Positions 45,657 to 60,057 of a stretch of DNA of 64,000 bases are shown here, piece after piece. Within the stretch, counting starts at the first letter, position 1. The number at the start of each line of letters is the position of its first letter. Source of the stretch: Vulcanibacillus modesticaldus (GTDB taxonomy: Bacteria > Bacillota > Bacilli > Tepidibacillales > Tepidibacillaceae); contig NZ_MIJF01000035.1 of the NCBI RefSeq assembly GCF_001730235.1, positions 44,392 through 108,391 on the forward strand. The letters run 5' to 3'. The position numbers and the translations under genes were made by a program. Below the pieces are notes generated by a model. It was not told the origin of the DNA. It searched no databases and saw only the letters and a program-made list of their open reading frames with translations.

Positions 45657-46739
45657 TTAAAACTCATCTTTTGGTAGATGAATCCATCTTCTCAAGTAGC
45701 CTTGATCATAAAGTGCCTTTATTAAAATCAATAGTATTGGTGACAAAATAATTCCTGCTATACCAAATAGAGATAAAGAAATCACCATGAATGACAACAT
45801 CGTAAATGCAGAAACTCCTAAAGATTCACCTGTAATTTTAGGCTCAGCTATCTGTCTAAAGATGATTACAATACTTAATATAACACTAAGGGAAATTGCT
45901 GTAGAAGTTTTACCAAAAATAAATAAATAAATGATCCATGGAATAAATAAAGTCGATACTCCCAATAAAGGTAACAAATCTAATATAGCAGCTAATAAAG
46001 ATATAGAAAAAGCACTATCGATACCTAAGATTAATAATCCAATGAAAATAATTAAAAAGGTAAAACCTATTAATTTAAGCTGAGCTTTTAAATATGCTAA
46101 GATTCCTTCAATAACATTGTCTTTTAAAAAAATATACGCATTTTTGAAAGTTTTTGGTACTTTTTCCTTAGCTAACCTTTTCCACTCATTTATTTCTATA
46201 CTTAAGAAAAAGGCAAGGATTAATCCAACAACAAAATTTACCATAAAACTAGAAATTGAAGTTAAGGAGTAAAAAAGTCCTAATAATATGTTTTTAAGAA
46301 ATTTCGAACTTTTTTCACCTACTGTAACTAAATAACCCTGTGCTTCCTCAATCAGACCGGGAGACAAAGCCTGTATTTGTTCTAAAAAATAATCCGCTTT
46401 GTTAATAATTTCCACATGAAAATTACTTACGTAATTTGGTAGAGTTTCTGCTAAATGATAAATCTGACTTGTAAAAATAACACCTAAAGTAATAACGATA
46501 ACAAAAATAATAATAATAAAAATTAACGTAGCAATCGTTGTGGCTACTATTTTTTTCAAACCTTTTTTATGAAAAAATTTGGCTAATGGTTCAATCATTA
46601 AAAAGATTACCAACCCCCAAAAGATTGGCTTGCCGATGTTATAAAACATCGAAAATAAATACATAATCAAATATACCGTGACTATTATCAGAAAGATATC
46701 AAATGCAGTTCTACCATATTTTTTATAAAAGGTTAACAT
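45657..46739 (-). CDS. AI-2E family transporter (YtvI/TqsA-like permease)
   Basis: A 360-residue membrane protein with about seven to eight hydrophobic segments. It has the family layout of an N-terminal block of helices, a cytoplasmic or extracellular amphipathic region (about 85-140), and a C-terminal cluster with LLPLLGVSTLFIPW and EPKITGESLGVSAFTML. Members export autoinducer-2 or act as Na+/H+ antiporters; Bacillus YtvI-like proteins are affected in sporulation, but no substrate is known. ATG 46739 follows GGAGG. It sits 109 bases downstream of pyrE, with no strong terminator between them. Confidence 0.75.
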   Translation of the reverse strand: MLTFYKKYGRTAFDIFLIIVTVYLIMYLFSMFYNIGKPIFWGLVIFLMIEPLAKFFHKKGLKKIVATTIATLIFIIIIFVIVITLGVIFTSQIYHLAETLPNYVSNFHVEIINKADYFLEQIQALSPGLIEEAQGYLVTVGEKSSKFLKNILLGLFYSLTSISSFMVNFVVGLILAFFLSIEINEWKRLAKEKVPKTFKNAYIFLKDNVIEGILAYLKAQLKLIGFTFLIIFIGLLILGIDSAFSISLLAAILDLLPLLGVSTLFIPWIIYLFIFGKTSTAISLSVILSIVIIFRQIAEPKITGESLGVSAFTMLSFMVISLSLFGIAGIILSPILLILIKALYDQGYLRRWIHLPKDEF

Positions 46740-46848
46740 CGCTTCACCTCCATTCTGCAGCCCTTTACTTCAAATAAACTACTATAATATTCACTCAATA
46801 CCTATATACTATCATTATTAACAAAATCTATCTATTTATATACTTAAT

Positions 46849-47433
46849 TTAACCCTTCAAATTACGACTTCCAGGTTTTACTGCAGGTACTTTCCCCTCA
46901 TTACATAAAGGACATATCTCTTTCTCATATGATTCTATTTCTAATGATAGTAATGATTGCAATGGATATCCAAAATTAACCTTTCCATTACTTCTATCAA
47001 CTAAAACTCCTATACCCACTATTTCCCCACCAGCCTGCTCAACCACAGAAATTACTTCTTTTACAGAGCCACCTGTAGTTACAACATCTTCAACAACTAA
47101 AACCCTTTGACCAGGCTCAATTTTAAAGCCACGACGTAAAGTCATAACTCCATTTTCTCTCTCACAGAAAATATTTTTTACTCCTAATATTCTTGAAACC
47201 TCATATCCAACAATAATTCCGCCTACCGCTGGAGATACTACTAAATCTATTTTTTCATTTTTGAAAGGTTCAGCTAAACTTTTACATAGTTTTTCAGTCA
47301 AATTAGCATATTGTAAAACCTGTGCCATTTGCATATATTGTTTTGAATGGCGACCAGAAGTTAATATAAAATGTCCAGTTTGTAATACTCCTGCTTCTTC
47401 AAATATTGATATAACCTCTTCCCTTGTTAACAT
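46849..47433 (-). CDS. pyrE: orotate phosphoribosyltransferase
   Basis: A 194-residue enzyme that joins orotate and PRPP to give OMP. The PRPP-binding loop VLVVEDVVTTGGSV is clear and the orotate-binding N-terminal part SGRHSKQYMQMAQ is conserved. The C-terminal CPLCNEGKVPAVKPGSRN tail is typical of one subgroup of PyrE. ATG 47433 follows a G-rich site (TGGGGGG). It is the last gene of the pyrimidine operon, 114 bases after pyrF; this gap contains an 8-base inverted repeat (AATGGTTA) but no T-run. Confidence 0.95.
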   Translation of the reverse strand: MLTREEVISIFEEAGVLQTGHFILTSGRHSKQYMQMAQVLQYANLTEKLCKSLAEPFKNEKIDLVVSPAVGGIIVGYEVSRILGVKNIFCERENGVMTLRRGFKIEPGQRVLVVEDVVTTGGSVKEVISVVEQAGGEIVGIGVLVDRSNGKVNFGYPLQSLLSLEIESYEKEICPLCNEGKVPAVKPGSRNLKG

Positions 47434-47547
47434 AAAACCCCCCAATTCTAGTGTTCTTTAATTTTGACTGCTGAATGGTTAGTGATCGGTTACAATTTTT
47501 AGCTTTAACCATTAATTTGATTTTTTTAAAGGTATAATCGACCAATA

Positions 47548-48293
47548 TTAATTTGATAACTTATTTAAACTATTAACAATTGTTTCAAAGGTTTTTGCAG
47601 GATTTTCTGCTTTTGTTATAGATCGACCAATAACGAGATAATCACTACCTAAATTAATTGCTTGTTTTGGAGTTGTAATTCTTTTTTGATCATGAGCTGA
47701 CTCCCCAGCTAATCTTATCCCAGGTGTGACAGTAAGAAATGATGGTCCACAGGCCTCTTTGACACTTTTTACTTCTAATGCTGAGGATACAACACCATCT
47801 AACCCAGATTTTTTTGCTAATTTTGCATAATGTAAAACTATTTCTTTTACTGATTTAGCAATTCCAATTTCTTCTCGTAAAATTCTTTCATCAGTGCTGG
47901 TCAGTTGGGTCACCCCTATTAGCAGGGGTCTTTCTTGTCTTGCTATTAAAGCCCTTTCCATTTGATTTCTGGCCTCTTCCATCATTTTAGAACCACCTGC
48001 CACATGAAGATTAAACATATCTACCCCTAAACGAGTAAGTTGTGCCGTAGTTCTTCCGACAGTATTTGGAATATCGTGCATTTTTAAGTCCAAAAAGATT
48101 CGTAGGTTACGTTTTTTAAGTAATTCTATCAATGGATATCCTTCCGCATAAAAGAGTTCCATTCCTACTTTGACAAACTTAACTTGATTCTCTAAACGTG
48201 CTAATAACTCTAGTGCCTCAGTTTTGCTTTTAACATCAAGGGCCACTATAATTCTATCCCGATAATCTATTGACTTCTTTTCTGTTAGAGTCA

Positions 48294-48294
<1 letters not shown>
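47548..48294 (-). CDS. pyrF: orotidine 5'-phosphate decarboxylase
   Basis: A 248-residue TIM-barrel enzyme that converts OMP to UMP, the last step of de novo synthesis. Catalytic motif FLDLKMHDIPNTV (Lys-Asp-x-x-Lys-type active site), VALDVKS at the N-terminus, and TPGIRLAG near the phosphate-binding loop are intact. The ATG at 48294 shares a TAATG junction with pyrD and has GGTGG upstream. Confidence 0.96.
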
Positions 48295-50020
<1,726 letters not shown>

Positions 50021-53000
50021 ACTGACTCACCCACCTTTCTGATTTATATACTGGATTAACATTAAAAGAAAAAGATTCTAACACGTGTAGTACAGCATGA
50101 GCCGTATCTAACGAGGTTAAACAAGGAATTCCAAACTCAACCGATTCCCTTCTAATCTTAAATCCATCTCTCTCTATGTCTTTTCCTTTTGTTAAGGTAT
50201 TTATTACGAAATGGATATTATTAGAACGAATCTCATCAATTATATTAGGTGAGCCTTCTCGTAATTTTTTTACTGTTACGACTGGTATCCCATTTTTCTT
50301 TAAATATTCAGCTGTTCCACTTGTTGCTTTAATCTGAAATCCCAATTGACTAAATCTGTCTAATAAATCTAACGCTTCCTCTTTATCCTTATCTGCAATC
50401 GTTGCTAAAATTGTTCCATATTCAGGAATTTTTATCCCTGAAGCAATTAAGCCTTTATACAATGCTTTGGCAAAATACTGATCAATTCCGATCACTTCAC
50501 CGGTAGATTTCATTTCTGGCCCCAACGTTACATCCACCCTTTTTAATTTTGAGAAGGAGAAGACAGGTACTTTTATTGCAACCATATTTGCTACAGGAGT
50601 CATGTATCCAGCTTTATATCCTAATGATTCGATGGTAGAGCCAAGAATTACTTTTGTTGCTATCTTTGCCATTGGGATATTAGTAACTTTACTTAAAAAG
50701 GGCACAGTTCTTGATGATCTTGGATTTACCTCCAGAACATATATTTCATTTTCAAATATTACAAACTGAATATTTAATAAACCTTTAATTTGTAAACCTA
50801 AAGCTAATTTTTGGGTTATCTCCACGATTTGTTCAATTTCTAATTTCGTTAATGATTGAGGAGGATAGACAGCGATGGAATCTCCGGAATGCACACCCGC
50901 TTTTTCAATATGCTCCATAACTCCCGGTATAAGAACTGATTCACCATCACAAATTGCATCTACCTCTATTTCTTTACCTATTAAATAGCGATCTATAAGA
51001 ACAGGATGATCCTCAGAAATCTTCACCGCTTGTTCCATGTATTTTATTAATTCCTGTTTTGAATAAATGATTTCCATCGCTCTACCACCAAGCACATATG
51101 ATGGACGTACTAAGACTGGATATCCTAATAATTCACCAACTGAAACTGCTTCATCAACAGATCTGGCAGTTTCTCCCGGTGGTTGCTTAATATTTAACTT
51201 TTTTAATAATTGTTCAAAGCGTTTTCGATCTTCCGCTTTATCAATATTTTCCAAAGATGTTCCTAAGATCGGCACTCCTTCCTTTGCTAAGCTCTCTGCT
51301 AAATTAATTGCAGTTTGTCCTCCAAATTGAACAATGACTCCCAAAGGATTTTCCTTTTTAATAACATGCATTACATCTTCAAATGTTAGGGGTTCAAAAT
51401 ATAAACGATTGGAGACATTAAAATCTGTTGAAACTGTTTCAGGATTGTTATTTATAACTACCGCATCATATCCAGCTTCTTGAATCGCCCAAACAGCATG
51501 GACCGTAGAATAATCAAACTCAATTCCCTGTCCTATTCGTATAGGTCCTGACCCGAGTACGATTACTGATGGTTTAGAGCTATTTTTAACTTCATCTTCT
51601 AACTCATATGTGGAATAATAGTAAGGGGTATATGATTCAAACTCGGCAGCACAAGTATCTACCATTTTGTATACTGGCTTTATCTTCCATTTTCCCCTTA
51701 ATTCACTTATCTCTTTTTCGTCTATTCTCCTTAAAATAGCAATTTGTTTGTCTGAAAAACCTTGTTGTTTCCAATAGAGGAGATTTTCCTTTATCAATGG
51801 ATTTTGAATAATCTCCTTTTCTAATTGAACTTGTTTTTGAATTTTATCTAGGAAGAATTTATCTATTTTAGTCGCTTCATTAACCTTTTCAATTGAACCG
51901 TTACGTCTAAACCATTCGGCAATATACCATAATCGTTCATCACTTGGTGTTAGAATTTTGTCCCATATCTCTTTTTGATCTAATTGAGCTAGTTTTAATG
52001 AAGGATTAAACAAACCAAAACAATTTATTTCTAGGGAGCGAATAGCTTTTTGAAGTGATTCCTCAAAAGTTCTACCTATTGCCATTACTTCACCAGTAGC
52101 TTTCATTTGTGTACCTAATTTACGGTTAGCAGATTGAAATTTATCAAATGGCCACCTTGGGATTTTAGTTACAACATAGTCCAAAGCCGGTTCATAACTT
52201 GCATAGGTGTTCTTGGTTATTGGGTTTTTTATCTCATCTAATGTATATCCAAGGGCAATCTTTGAAGTAATCTTGGCAATTGGATAACCTGTAGCCTTAG
52301 AAGCCAACGCACTTGAACGACTAACCCGTGGGTTTACCTCAATGACATAATATTGTTCACTATCAGGGTCTAAAGCATATTGAACATTACAGCCACCCTC
52401 AATATTAAGAGCCTCTACGATTTTTAACGCCGATGAACGTAATATTTGGTATTCTCGATCAGAAAGTGTTTGACTTGGTGCAACAACAATACTGTCGCCA
52501 GTATGAACACCAACGGGATCAAAATTTTCCATATTACAAACGACTATTTTATTACCCTTTTTATCTCTAATCACTTCATATTCTATTTCCTTGTACCCCA
52601 ATAAACTTCTCTCAATTAATACTTGATTAATCGGACTTGCATCTAACCCCTTTCTAACGATTGACTCTAATTGCTCCTTATTGAAGGCAATCCCCCCACC
52701 GGTTCCACCAAGGGTATAAGCTGGGCGGATAATAATTGGATAACCTACCTTCTCTACAAAGGAATAGGCTTCTTCAAGATGATAAATTATCCGGCTATCT
52801 GGCACAGGTTCACCGATTTCCCCCATTATCTTTCGGAACCTTTCACGATCTTCAGATTTCTCAATCGTTTCTACATTAGTTCCTAACAGTTTAATGGCAA
52901 ATTGGGCTATTGTCCTATCTTTTGCTAATTCAACCGCCAAATTTAAAGCCGTTTGCCCACCTAAAGTAGCTAATAATCCATCCGGTCTCTCTTTGCGAAT

Positions 53001-53205
53001 GATTTTCTTTAAAAAATCAAGGGTTAATGGCTCCATATATACCTTATCAGCGATTTCAGTATCAGTCATAATTGTTGCTGGGTTGCTATTTACAAGAATG
53101 ACTTCTATCCCCTCTTCCTTTAAAGCTTGACAGGCTTGAGTTCCAGCATAGTCAAATTCAGCTGCTTGACCGATTGTAATTGGTCCAGAACCTATCACCA
53201 ATACC

Positions 53206-54321
53206 TTATTTATTCCATGAAGTTTGGGCATCTTTTTTTCTCTCCTTTTCATTCCTCATTAATTGAATAAATTGATCAAATAGATAGGTGCTATCATAAG
53301 GTCCTGGTGAGGCTTCGGGGTGATATTGTACTGAAAATGCTGGAGCATACCTGTGTGCTAAACCTTCGATAGTACCATCATTGATCGCAATGTGAGTGAC
53401 TTTTAAGGGGCAATTATTTACCGAGTCATTTGATACTGAATAACCATGATTTTGCGAAGTCATATAGATTTTATTTGTTTCTAATTCTTTAACTGGGTGA
53501 TTTACCCCACGATGTCCAAATTTCATCTTTTTGGTGTCAGCTCCATTTGCTAATGCAAATAATTGATGTCCTAAACATATTCCAAAGAGCGGGATTTCAT
53601 TAGCGATTATCTCCTTGATAGTTTCCACTGCGCCATTTACATCTTTAGGGTCACCAGGACCATTGGATAGTAAAACTCCATCAGGACTTAAATTCTTTAT
53701 CGTTTCAAAATTAGTATCATAAGGAACTACTGTTACTTCACAATGACGTTCTAACAATTCCCTCAATATCCCTTGTTTATACCCATAGTCTACTAAAACA
53801 ACCCTCGAACCCCTTCCCGGGAGGTTAAATGGTTGTTTAATAGAGACTTGGGAAACTTGATCATTTCTAAGGGGAGATTGTAGTTTTTGTAATGCTTCTT
53901 CTTTATTAATCTCATTTGTCGTTATTATTGCTTTCATTGTTCCTTTTTCTCTTATTTTTCTTGTTATCATTCTGGTATCTATTCCAGCTATTCCAATTAT
54001 CCTGTGTTCTTTTAAAAATTGATCGAGTGATTTTTTACTGCGCCAGTGCGAGGGACTTTCCGCATATTCTTTCACAACAAAACCAAAAACTCTCGGTTTA
54101 ACCGATTCAAAATCTTCTAAATTGATCCCATAATTACCGATTAAAGGATAGGTCATTACCACAAGCTGCCCATAGTATGAAGGGTCAGTCAATATTTCTT
54201 GATACCCGGTCATTCCTGTGTTAAAGACAATTTCTCCTATTGATTCACCTTCACTCCCAAATGCTGTTCCAACAAAGCTAGAACCATCTTCTAAAACTAA
54301 TGTTGCTATTTTTTTACTCAT
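53206..54321 (-). CDS. carA: carbamoyl-phosphate synthase small subunit
   Basis: A 371-residue glutaminase subunit that feeds ammonia to CarB. The N-terminal synthase-binding domain (about 1-150) is followed by a class I glutamine amidotransferase domain with the nucleophile in GICLGHQLF and the His-Glu pair in [12 protein letters not shown] 54321 has a GGAGGGGG site and overlaps the end of pyrC by eight bases. Confidence 0.96.
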   Translation of the reverse strand: MSKKIATLVLEDGSSFVGTAFGSEGESIGEIVFNTGMTGYQEILTDPSYYGQLVVMTYPLIGNYGINLEDFESVKPRVFGFVVKEYAESPSHWRSKKSLDQFLKEHRIIGIAGIDTRMITRKIREKGTMKAIITTNEINKEEALQKLQSPLRNDQVSQVSIKQPFNLPGRGSRVVLVDYGYKQGILRELLERHCEVTVVPYDTNFETIKNLSPDGVLLSNGPGDPKDVNGAVETIKEIIANEIPLFGICLGHQLFALANGADTKKMKFGHRGVNHPVKELETNKIYMTSQNHGYSVSNDSVNNCPLKVTHIAINDGTIEGLAHRYAPAFSVQYHPEASPGPYDSTYLFDQFIQLMRNEKERKKDAQTSWNK

Positions 54322-55614
54322 CTTCCCCCTCCTTAAATCTCTCAGCTATCCATTTAACTTTGCCATCAACTATCGTTAGTACAGGCCAACCAGATAATTC
54401 CCAACCCTTAAAGGGAGTATTTCTGCCTTTACTGTCAAAACTACTGGGTTCAACAATCTCTTTGTTGATTAAATCGATTACCGTTATATCCGCAACTGAT
54501 CCGAGCTCTATCCTTCCAACATTAATATCTAATATTTCAGCAGGCCTTATGGTAAACCAATCGATCAATTGCTCAAGGGTAACTATCTTTCTTTTTACTA
54601 AATGGGTATATAAAACAGGAAATGCAGTTTCTAGCCCGATAACACCAAATGGGGAATTTAGTATTCCATGATTTTTTTCTTTTTCAGTATGGGGAGCATG
54701 ATCGGTTGCAATAATATCGATCGTTCCATCCAACAACCCATCTATTAAGGCAAGTCGATCCTCTTCTGTCCTTAGTGGTGGATTCATTTTGAACATGCTG
54801 TAAGGCTCTTTAATGTCTTTTTCCGTCAACAGTAAATGATGTGGTGTTACTTCCGAAGTTACATTTATTCCTTTGGCTTTAGCTTCTCTTATTAATTGAA
54901 CAGCTTCTTTTGTACTGAGATGACAAACGTGATAATGAACACCAGTGATTTCTGCTAACATTAAATCCCTTGCCAATTGAATATATTCTGCCTCTGATGG
55001 TATTCCTCGAACTCGTAGTTGTTTTGCTAGTTCACCATCATTAATAACTCCATTATTTGTTAAGGAATTATCTTCACAATGGGCCATTATCGGTAGTCCT
55101 AAAGAATAGGCATTCTTCATAGCCTCTTTCATCAACCCAGCATTTTGAATACCTTTTCCATCATCTGAAAAACCAACCACTCCACTCTTTCTCAACCCAA
55201 CAAAATCGGTAAGTTTTGACCTTCTTCTTTAAAAGTGATTGCTCCAACCGGTAATACCTTTGCATAATCAGCTTTTTTACTTTTTTCTTTGATATATGTT
55301 ACTAACTCTGGTTGATCAATTACTGGATTTGTATTTGGCATGGCTGCAATTGTTGTAAAGCCACCCCTAACCGCTGCTTTACTGCCTGATTCAATCGTTT
55401 CTTTCTCATCAAAACCAGGCTCACGCAAATGAACGTGAAGATCAATTAGTCCAGGTATTACTATTTTTCCTCTTACATCAAAAATTTGATGATTGATTGA
55501 TGAATAACAAATCTCTTGTTTTATTTCCATTACGATTCCATCTTCAATTAACAAATCACCAAAAAACCATTGATTTTGATACCATATCCGACCATGCTTA
55601 ATAATTATCCCCAT
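54314..55614 (-). pseudogene. pyrC: dihydroorotase with a single-base frameshift
   Basis: Dihydroorotase closes carbamoyl aspartate to dihydroorotate. The N-terminal 140 codons from ATG 55614 carry the metal motif DLHVHLREPGF and AAMPNTNPV. At about 55200-55210 the frame changes: the reading ends as QNLPILLG-stop, while the -1 frame would read QNLTDFVGL and runs on to the stop at 54314, containing AHCEDNS, VTPHHLL and IATDHAPHT. One missing base (TTACC where TTAACC is expected) explains the break. Restored, the product would be 433 residues, as in Bacillus. As this is the only pyrC here and the rest of the operon is intact, a sequencing error is as likely as real loss. Confidence 0.85.
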
Positions 55615-56523
55615 TTAATTCACTCCTAACGCCCTATCTAAGATAGCCATCCTCACCCAAACTCCATTATGAATCTGTTCAAATATTTTTGATTGTTGGT
55701 GATCTACAACAATATCATCCATCTCTACTCCACGATTTACTGGTGCAGGATGTAGGATAATTGCGTGCGATTGTAAGTATTGTAGACGTTCTTCTGTAAA
55801 ACCAAATTTTCTATTATACTCCACTATTGCTTCTTTTGATTTAATTTTGTTGTCACTATGGCGTTCAGCTTGAATTCTTAGCATCATGACCACATCTGCA
55901 CGTCTAATTGCTTCATCAATCGGTAGATAGTTATTTTCTAAGTCGGGAGCCATTAAATTAGGAGGACCACTAAAAAAGATATTGGCTCCAAATTTTTTCA
56001 AGAGATAATAGTTAGAACGTGCCACTCTACTATGGGCTATATCTCCAATAATTGCTACGTTTAATCCTTTAAGATCGTTAAAATACTGTTTAATAGTGAA
56101 AAGGTCTAATAAAGCCTGTGTTGGGTGAGCTTTTTTCCCTTCTCCTGCATTAATAATTGATAAATTTAGACGTCGTGAAAAATGTTGAAGGATCCCTTCC
56201 TCCCTTAACCTGATAACAACAATATCCATTCCTTGAGCTTCAAAAGTTTTCAATGTATCATACAAGGATTCACCTTTTTGTAAACTTGAAATATTAGACT
56301 CAAAATTTAAAACTTGAATCCCAAGTTTTTTTTCAGCCACTTCAAAGGAAAATCTCGTTCTCGTACTAGGCTCTAAAAACAAATTGACGACAAATTTGTC
56401 TCGATAAGCCTCTCTATAAGAAAAAAGGTTATCATTATTTTCGAGGAAATATTGAGCCTTATTGAGAATACTTTTTATTTCTTCAATAGATAGATCTTGA
56501 CACCCTAAGAGATGTTTTCCCAT
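55615..56523 (-). CDS. pyrB: aspartate carbamoyltransferase catalytic subunit
   Basis: A 302-residue enzyme that condenses carbamoyl phosphate with aspartate. The carbamoyl-phosphate loop EPSTRTRFSFE near residue 53, GDIAHSRVARSN, and HPAPVNRG are diagnostic; no regulatory subunit is present, as in Bacillus. ATG 56523 follows AAGGGGGATG. Its stop TAA is immediately followed by the pyrC ATG. An attenuator precedes it. Confidence 0.96.
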   Translation of the reverse strand: MGKHLLGCQDLSIEEIKSILNKAQYFLENNDNLFSYREAYRDKFVVNLFLEPSTRTRFSFEVAEKKLGIQVLNFESNISSLQKGESLYDTLKTFEAQGMDIVVIRLREEGILQHFSRRLNLSIINAGEGKKAHPTQALLDLFTIKQYFNDLKGLNVAIIGDIAHSRVARSNYYLLKKFGANIFFSGPPNLMAPDLENNYLPIDEAIRRADVVMMLRIQAERHSDNKIKSKEAIVEYNRKFGFTEERLQYLQSHAIILHPAPVNRGVEMDDIVVDHQQSKIFEQIHNGVWVRMAILDRALGVN

Positions 56524-56578
56524 ATCTCATCCCCCTTGTAATTTTTCTCTATCTACTTATAACGACTTTTCCCGATGT

Positions 56579-56795
56579 AAAAAAACAGGTCTTCCTACCA
56601 AACTGGTAAGAAGACCTCATAATTACCCACATTTCCCCTTAGATATTGCAGAATTAATAAAAGATGTGATTTTCATTTATCAATTGATAAAAATATGCTT
56701 GATAAAATTATATGATGAAATTGTATATCGTAAGGGTACTTATGTGATTGAAGACTTTCACCTTACCAGTCTCACAGGACTGATTTAAAGGTTGT
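56579..56795 (-). promoter_or_regulatory. PyrR-dependent attenuator before pyrB
   Basis: This lies in the 295-base gap between pyrP and pyrB. Read on the minus strand, a PyrR-binding hairpin at about 56761-56795 (TTTAAATCAGTCCTGTGAG and onward to GACTGG) is followed by a strong terminator at 56579-56617 with AGGTCTTC paired to GAAGACCT and seven T. PyrR bound with UMP would favour the terminator. The sequence of the conserved loop differs slightly from the other two sites (GTGAGA in place of GAGAGG or GAGAGA). Confidence 0.85.
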
Positions 56796-56818
56796 ATACA
56801 TTATCTATTACCCCTGTC

Positions 56819-58129
56819 TTACACGGTAGCTTCAACAGTATTAGCATCAACTACCTTATCTTTTTGCCTTTGTGAATCCACCTCTTCTTTAGTTGAAGGT
56901 AAAACTAGATTTAAAATAATACCCACAATAGTAGCCAATGCCATACCTTCTACTTCTAAATGTATTCCCTCAAATTTTAATGCCGCTCCACCAATTCCAA
57001 TAACCAAAACCACTGAGGAAATAACCAAATTTCTTTTATCACTGAAGTCAATCTTATTCTCAACTAACATCCTCAATCCTGTGGAAGCAATTATCCCGAA
57101 TAATAGAATTGATACACCACCCATTACTGGAGTCGGGATTGTGGAAATCAGCGCTCCTAATTTACCGAAGAATGCAAAACCCATCGCAAAGATAGCAGCT
57201 CCTCCAATCACGAATACACTATATACCCTAGTAATAGCCATTACCCCAATATTTTCTCCATATGTGGTGTTTGGTGGTCCACCAATTAGAGAAGCAATCG
57301 CAGTTGCAACTCCATCACCTAGTAGAGAACGATGTAAGCCTGGATCTTTAACTAAATCTCGATCCATAATACTTCCTTGTACCATTAAATGCCCAATATG
57401 TTCAGTGATAGTTACTAAAGCTACAGGTACCATGATTAAAGCAGCTTTCCAAGAAACTACAGGTGTTGTGAAAGTTGGTAAAGCAAATGTATCAGCTATA
57501 TAAATCGGGGTCAAATCCACTATTCCAACGAGTAGAGCGATAACGTAACCCCCTACAATTCCTAGTAAAATCGGTATAACATTAAAGAAACCTCGTAAGA
57601 TAGTACTAGCTATAATGGCAATCGATAATGTGGCTAATGCAACTAAGAAATTTTTTAAAGAATAAACAGTGTTACCATCTATATGCATATTCATCGCCAT
57701 ATCAACTGCGACACCTGCTAAACCAAGGCCGATAACGATAATTACTGGTCCGATAACAACTGGTGGTAATAGACGATTAATCCAATCCAATCCAAAATTA
57801 TAGATTAGTAGTGCAACTATTCCATATAGTACTCCAGCCAATAAAGCACCAAACATCGCTGCCCCTACACCTTCAGAATTAGATATTGTAATAATAGGAG
57901 CTATAAATGCAAATGATGAACCAAGATACGCTGGAATTTTTCCTTTAGTAATGATCAGATAAGCTATAGTTCCTAAACCACTGCTTAACAGTGCTATAGA
58001 TGGACTTAATCCTGTTAAAATTGGCACTAAGATCGTCGCCCCAAACATTGCAAATAAGTGTTGAAAACTTAACGCAAACCATCTAATTGGACTCGGCACT
58101 TCATGAACATCAATCATTTGATTTTTCAT
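56819..58129 (-). CDS. pyrP: uracil permease
   Basis: A 436-residue NCS2 family transporter with about 12-14 membrane segments. It carries QHLFAMFGATILVP near residue 23, the family signature TTYGENIGVMAITRVYS and GGVSILLFG. In the pyr operon such proteins import uracil with protons. ATG 58129 follows AGAGGAGG. It lies between two PyrR attenuators, so uptake is controlled like the biosynthetic genes. The xanthine branch of the family is unlikely in this context. Confidence 0.93.
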   Translation of the reverse strand: MKNQMIDVHEVPSPIRWFALSFQHLFAMFGATILVPILTGLSPSIALLSSGLGTIAYLIITKGKIPAYLGSSFAFIAPIITISNSEGVGAAMFGALLAGVLYGIVALLIYNFGLDWINRLLPPVVIGPVIIVIGLGLAGVAVDMAMNMHIDGNTVYSLKNFLVALATLSIAIIASTILRGFFNVIPILLGIVGGYVIALLVGIVDLTPIYIADTFALPTFTTPVVSWKAALIMVPVALVTITEHIGHLMVQGSIMDRDLVKDPGLHRSLLGDGVATAIASLIGGPPNTTYGENIGVMAITRVYSVFVIGGAAIFAMGFAFFGKLGALISTIPTPVMGGVSILLFGIIASTGLRMLVENKIDFSDKRNLVISSVVLVIGIGGAALKFEGIHLEVEGMALATIVGIILNLVLPSTKEEVDSQRQKDKVVDANTVEATV

Positions 58130-58153
58130 AATTATTCCTCCTCTGTATTTTTA

Positions 58154-59057
<904 letters not shown>

Positions 59058-59072
59058 TCAGTTTTCTATAAC

Positions 59073-59101
59073 ATTATCTTGTAACTTAAAGCAGATGTCA
59101 A
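59073..59101 (-). promoter_or_regulatory. promoter of the pyrimidine operon
   Basis: On the minus strand TTGACA and GATAAT are separated by 17 bases, an almost exact vegetative promoter. It lies directly upstream of the first PyrR-binding site and so should drive the whole pyr operon. Confidence 0.8.
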
Positions 59102-59119
59102 TACCTTTTAAATATTTTT

Positions 59120-60046
59120 CTATTCTTTTCTCATTCTCAACTCATTTATTAATTTCATCATATCTTCAGGAATATCGGAATCAAATTCTAGGTAAACACC
59201 AGTTCTAGGATGATAAAAACCGAGAATTTTTGCATGTAAGGCCTGCCCCTCAATCTTTAGAGTTTTCTTTGGACCATACATAGGATCACCTGCTAGTGGA
59301 TGTCCGATATATTGCATATGTACCCTAATCTGGTGGGTTCTCCCAGTTTCCAATTTACATTCTATTAACGTGTAATCTTTAAATCTTTCTTTGACAACAA
59401 AATGAGTTATCGCTTCTTTGCTATTCTTATCAGTAACCTTCATTTTCTTACGATCGATTGGATCTCTACCAATTGGCGCATCAATCGTACCCTTGTCGTG
59501 AGGAATATTACCATGTACTAGTGCAACATATTTACGATTAACAGTGTGATCCTTTAACTGTTTAGCTAGTGAATCGTGGGCTAGATCATTTTTTGCTACC
59601 ATTAACAAACCAGAGGTATCTTTATCGATACGATGTACTATCCCAGGTCTTAATACACCGTTTATTCCGGATAAGTCTTTACAATGATATAATAAAGCAT
59701 TTACCAATGTACCCGAATAATGCCCCGGAGCAGGGTGAACCACCATTCCTCGAGGTTTATTGACTACTATAACATCTTCATCTTCAAAAACAACATCCAA
59801 AGATATTGGTTCTGCTTCAATTGAAAGTTCCTTTTGAGGTGGAACTTTTAATATCACTTCATCATTTTCCATAAGTTTGTAATTAGCCTTAATTTTATTT
59901 CCTCCAACTTTAACGTATCCCTCTTTTATCCATTGTTGGATTAGCGTTCTAGACCATTCTTCAAATTGTTCAGCTAGAAATTTATCTATTCTAGTACCTT
60001 GATCTTCAGCATCGACAATCCATTCGTATTTTTCGAATTGTTCCAT
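59120..60046 (-). CDS. RluD-family 23S rRNA pseudouridine synthase (YlyB-like)
   Basis: A 308-residue pseudouridine synthase. The N-terminal S4 RNA-binding domain (about 10-75) precedes the catalytic domain with the essential Asp in HRIDKDTSGLL, HPAPGH and GRTHQIRVHM. It probably modifies helix 69 or related uridines in 23S rRNA. ATG 60046 follows a TAGGAGCAG site. The lspA-ylyB-pyrR order is that of Bacillus, so this is the YlyB counterpart. Exact target sites cannot be inferred. Confidence 0.92.
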   Translation of the reverse strand: MEQFEKYEWIVDAEDQGTRIDKFLAEQFEEWSRTLIQQWIKEGYVKVGGNKIKANYKLMENDEVILKVPPQKELSIEAEPISLDVVFEDEDVIVVNKPRGMVVHPAPGHYSGTLVNALLYHCKDLSGINGVLRPGIVHRIDKDTSGLLMVAKNDLAHDSLAKQLKDHTVNRKYVALVHGNIPHDKGTIDAPIGRDPIDRKKMKVTDKNSKEAITHFVVKERFKDYTLIECKLETGRTHQIRVHMQYIGHPLAGDPMYGPKKTLKIEGQALHAKILGFYHPRTGVYLEFDSDIPEDMMKLINELRMRKE

Positions 60047-60057
60047 TAAGACTGCTC

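Noticed and set aside
55190..55215. Programmed -1 frameshift in pyrC
   Set aside because: No X XXY YYZ heptamer or stimulatory stem is apparent, and PyrC is not known to use frameshifting; an indel is simpler.
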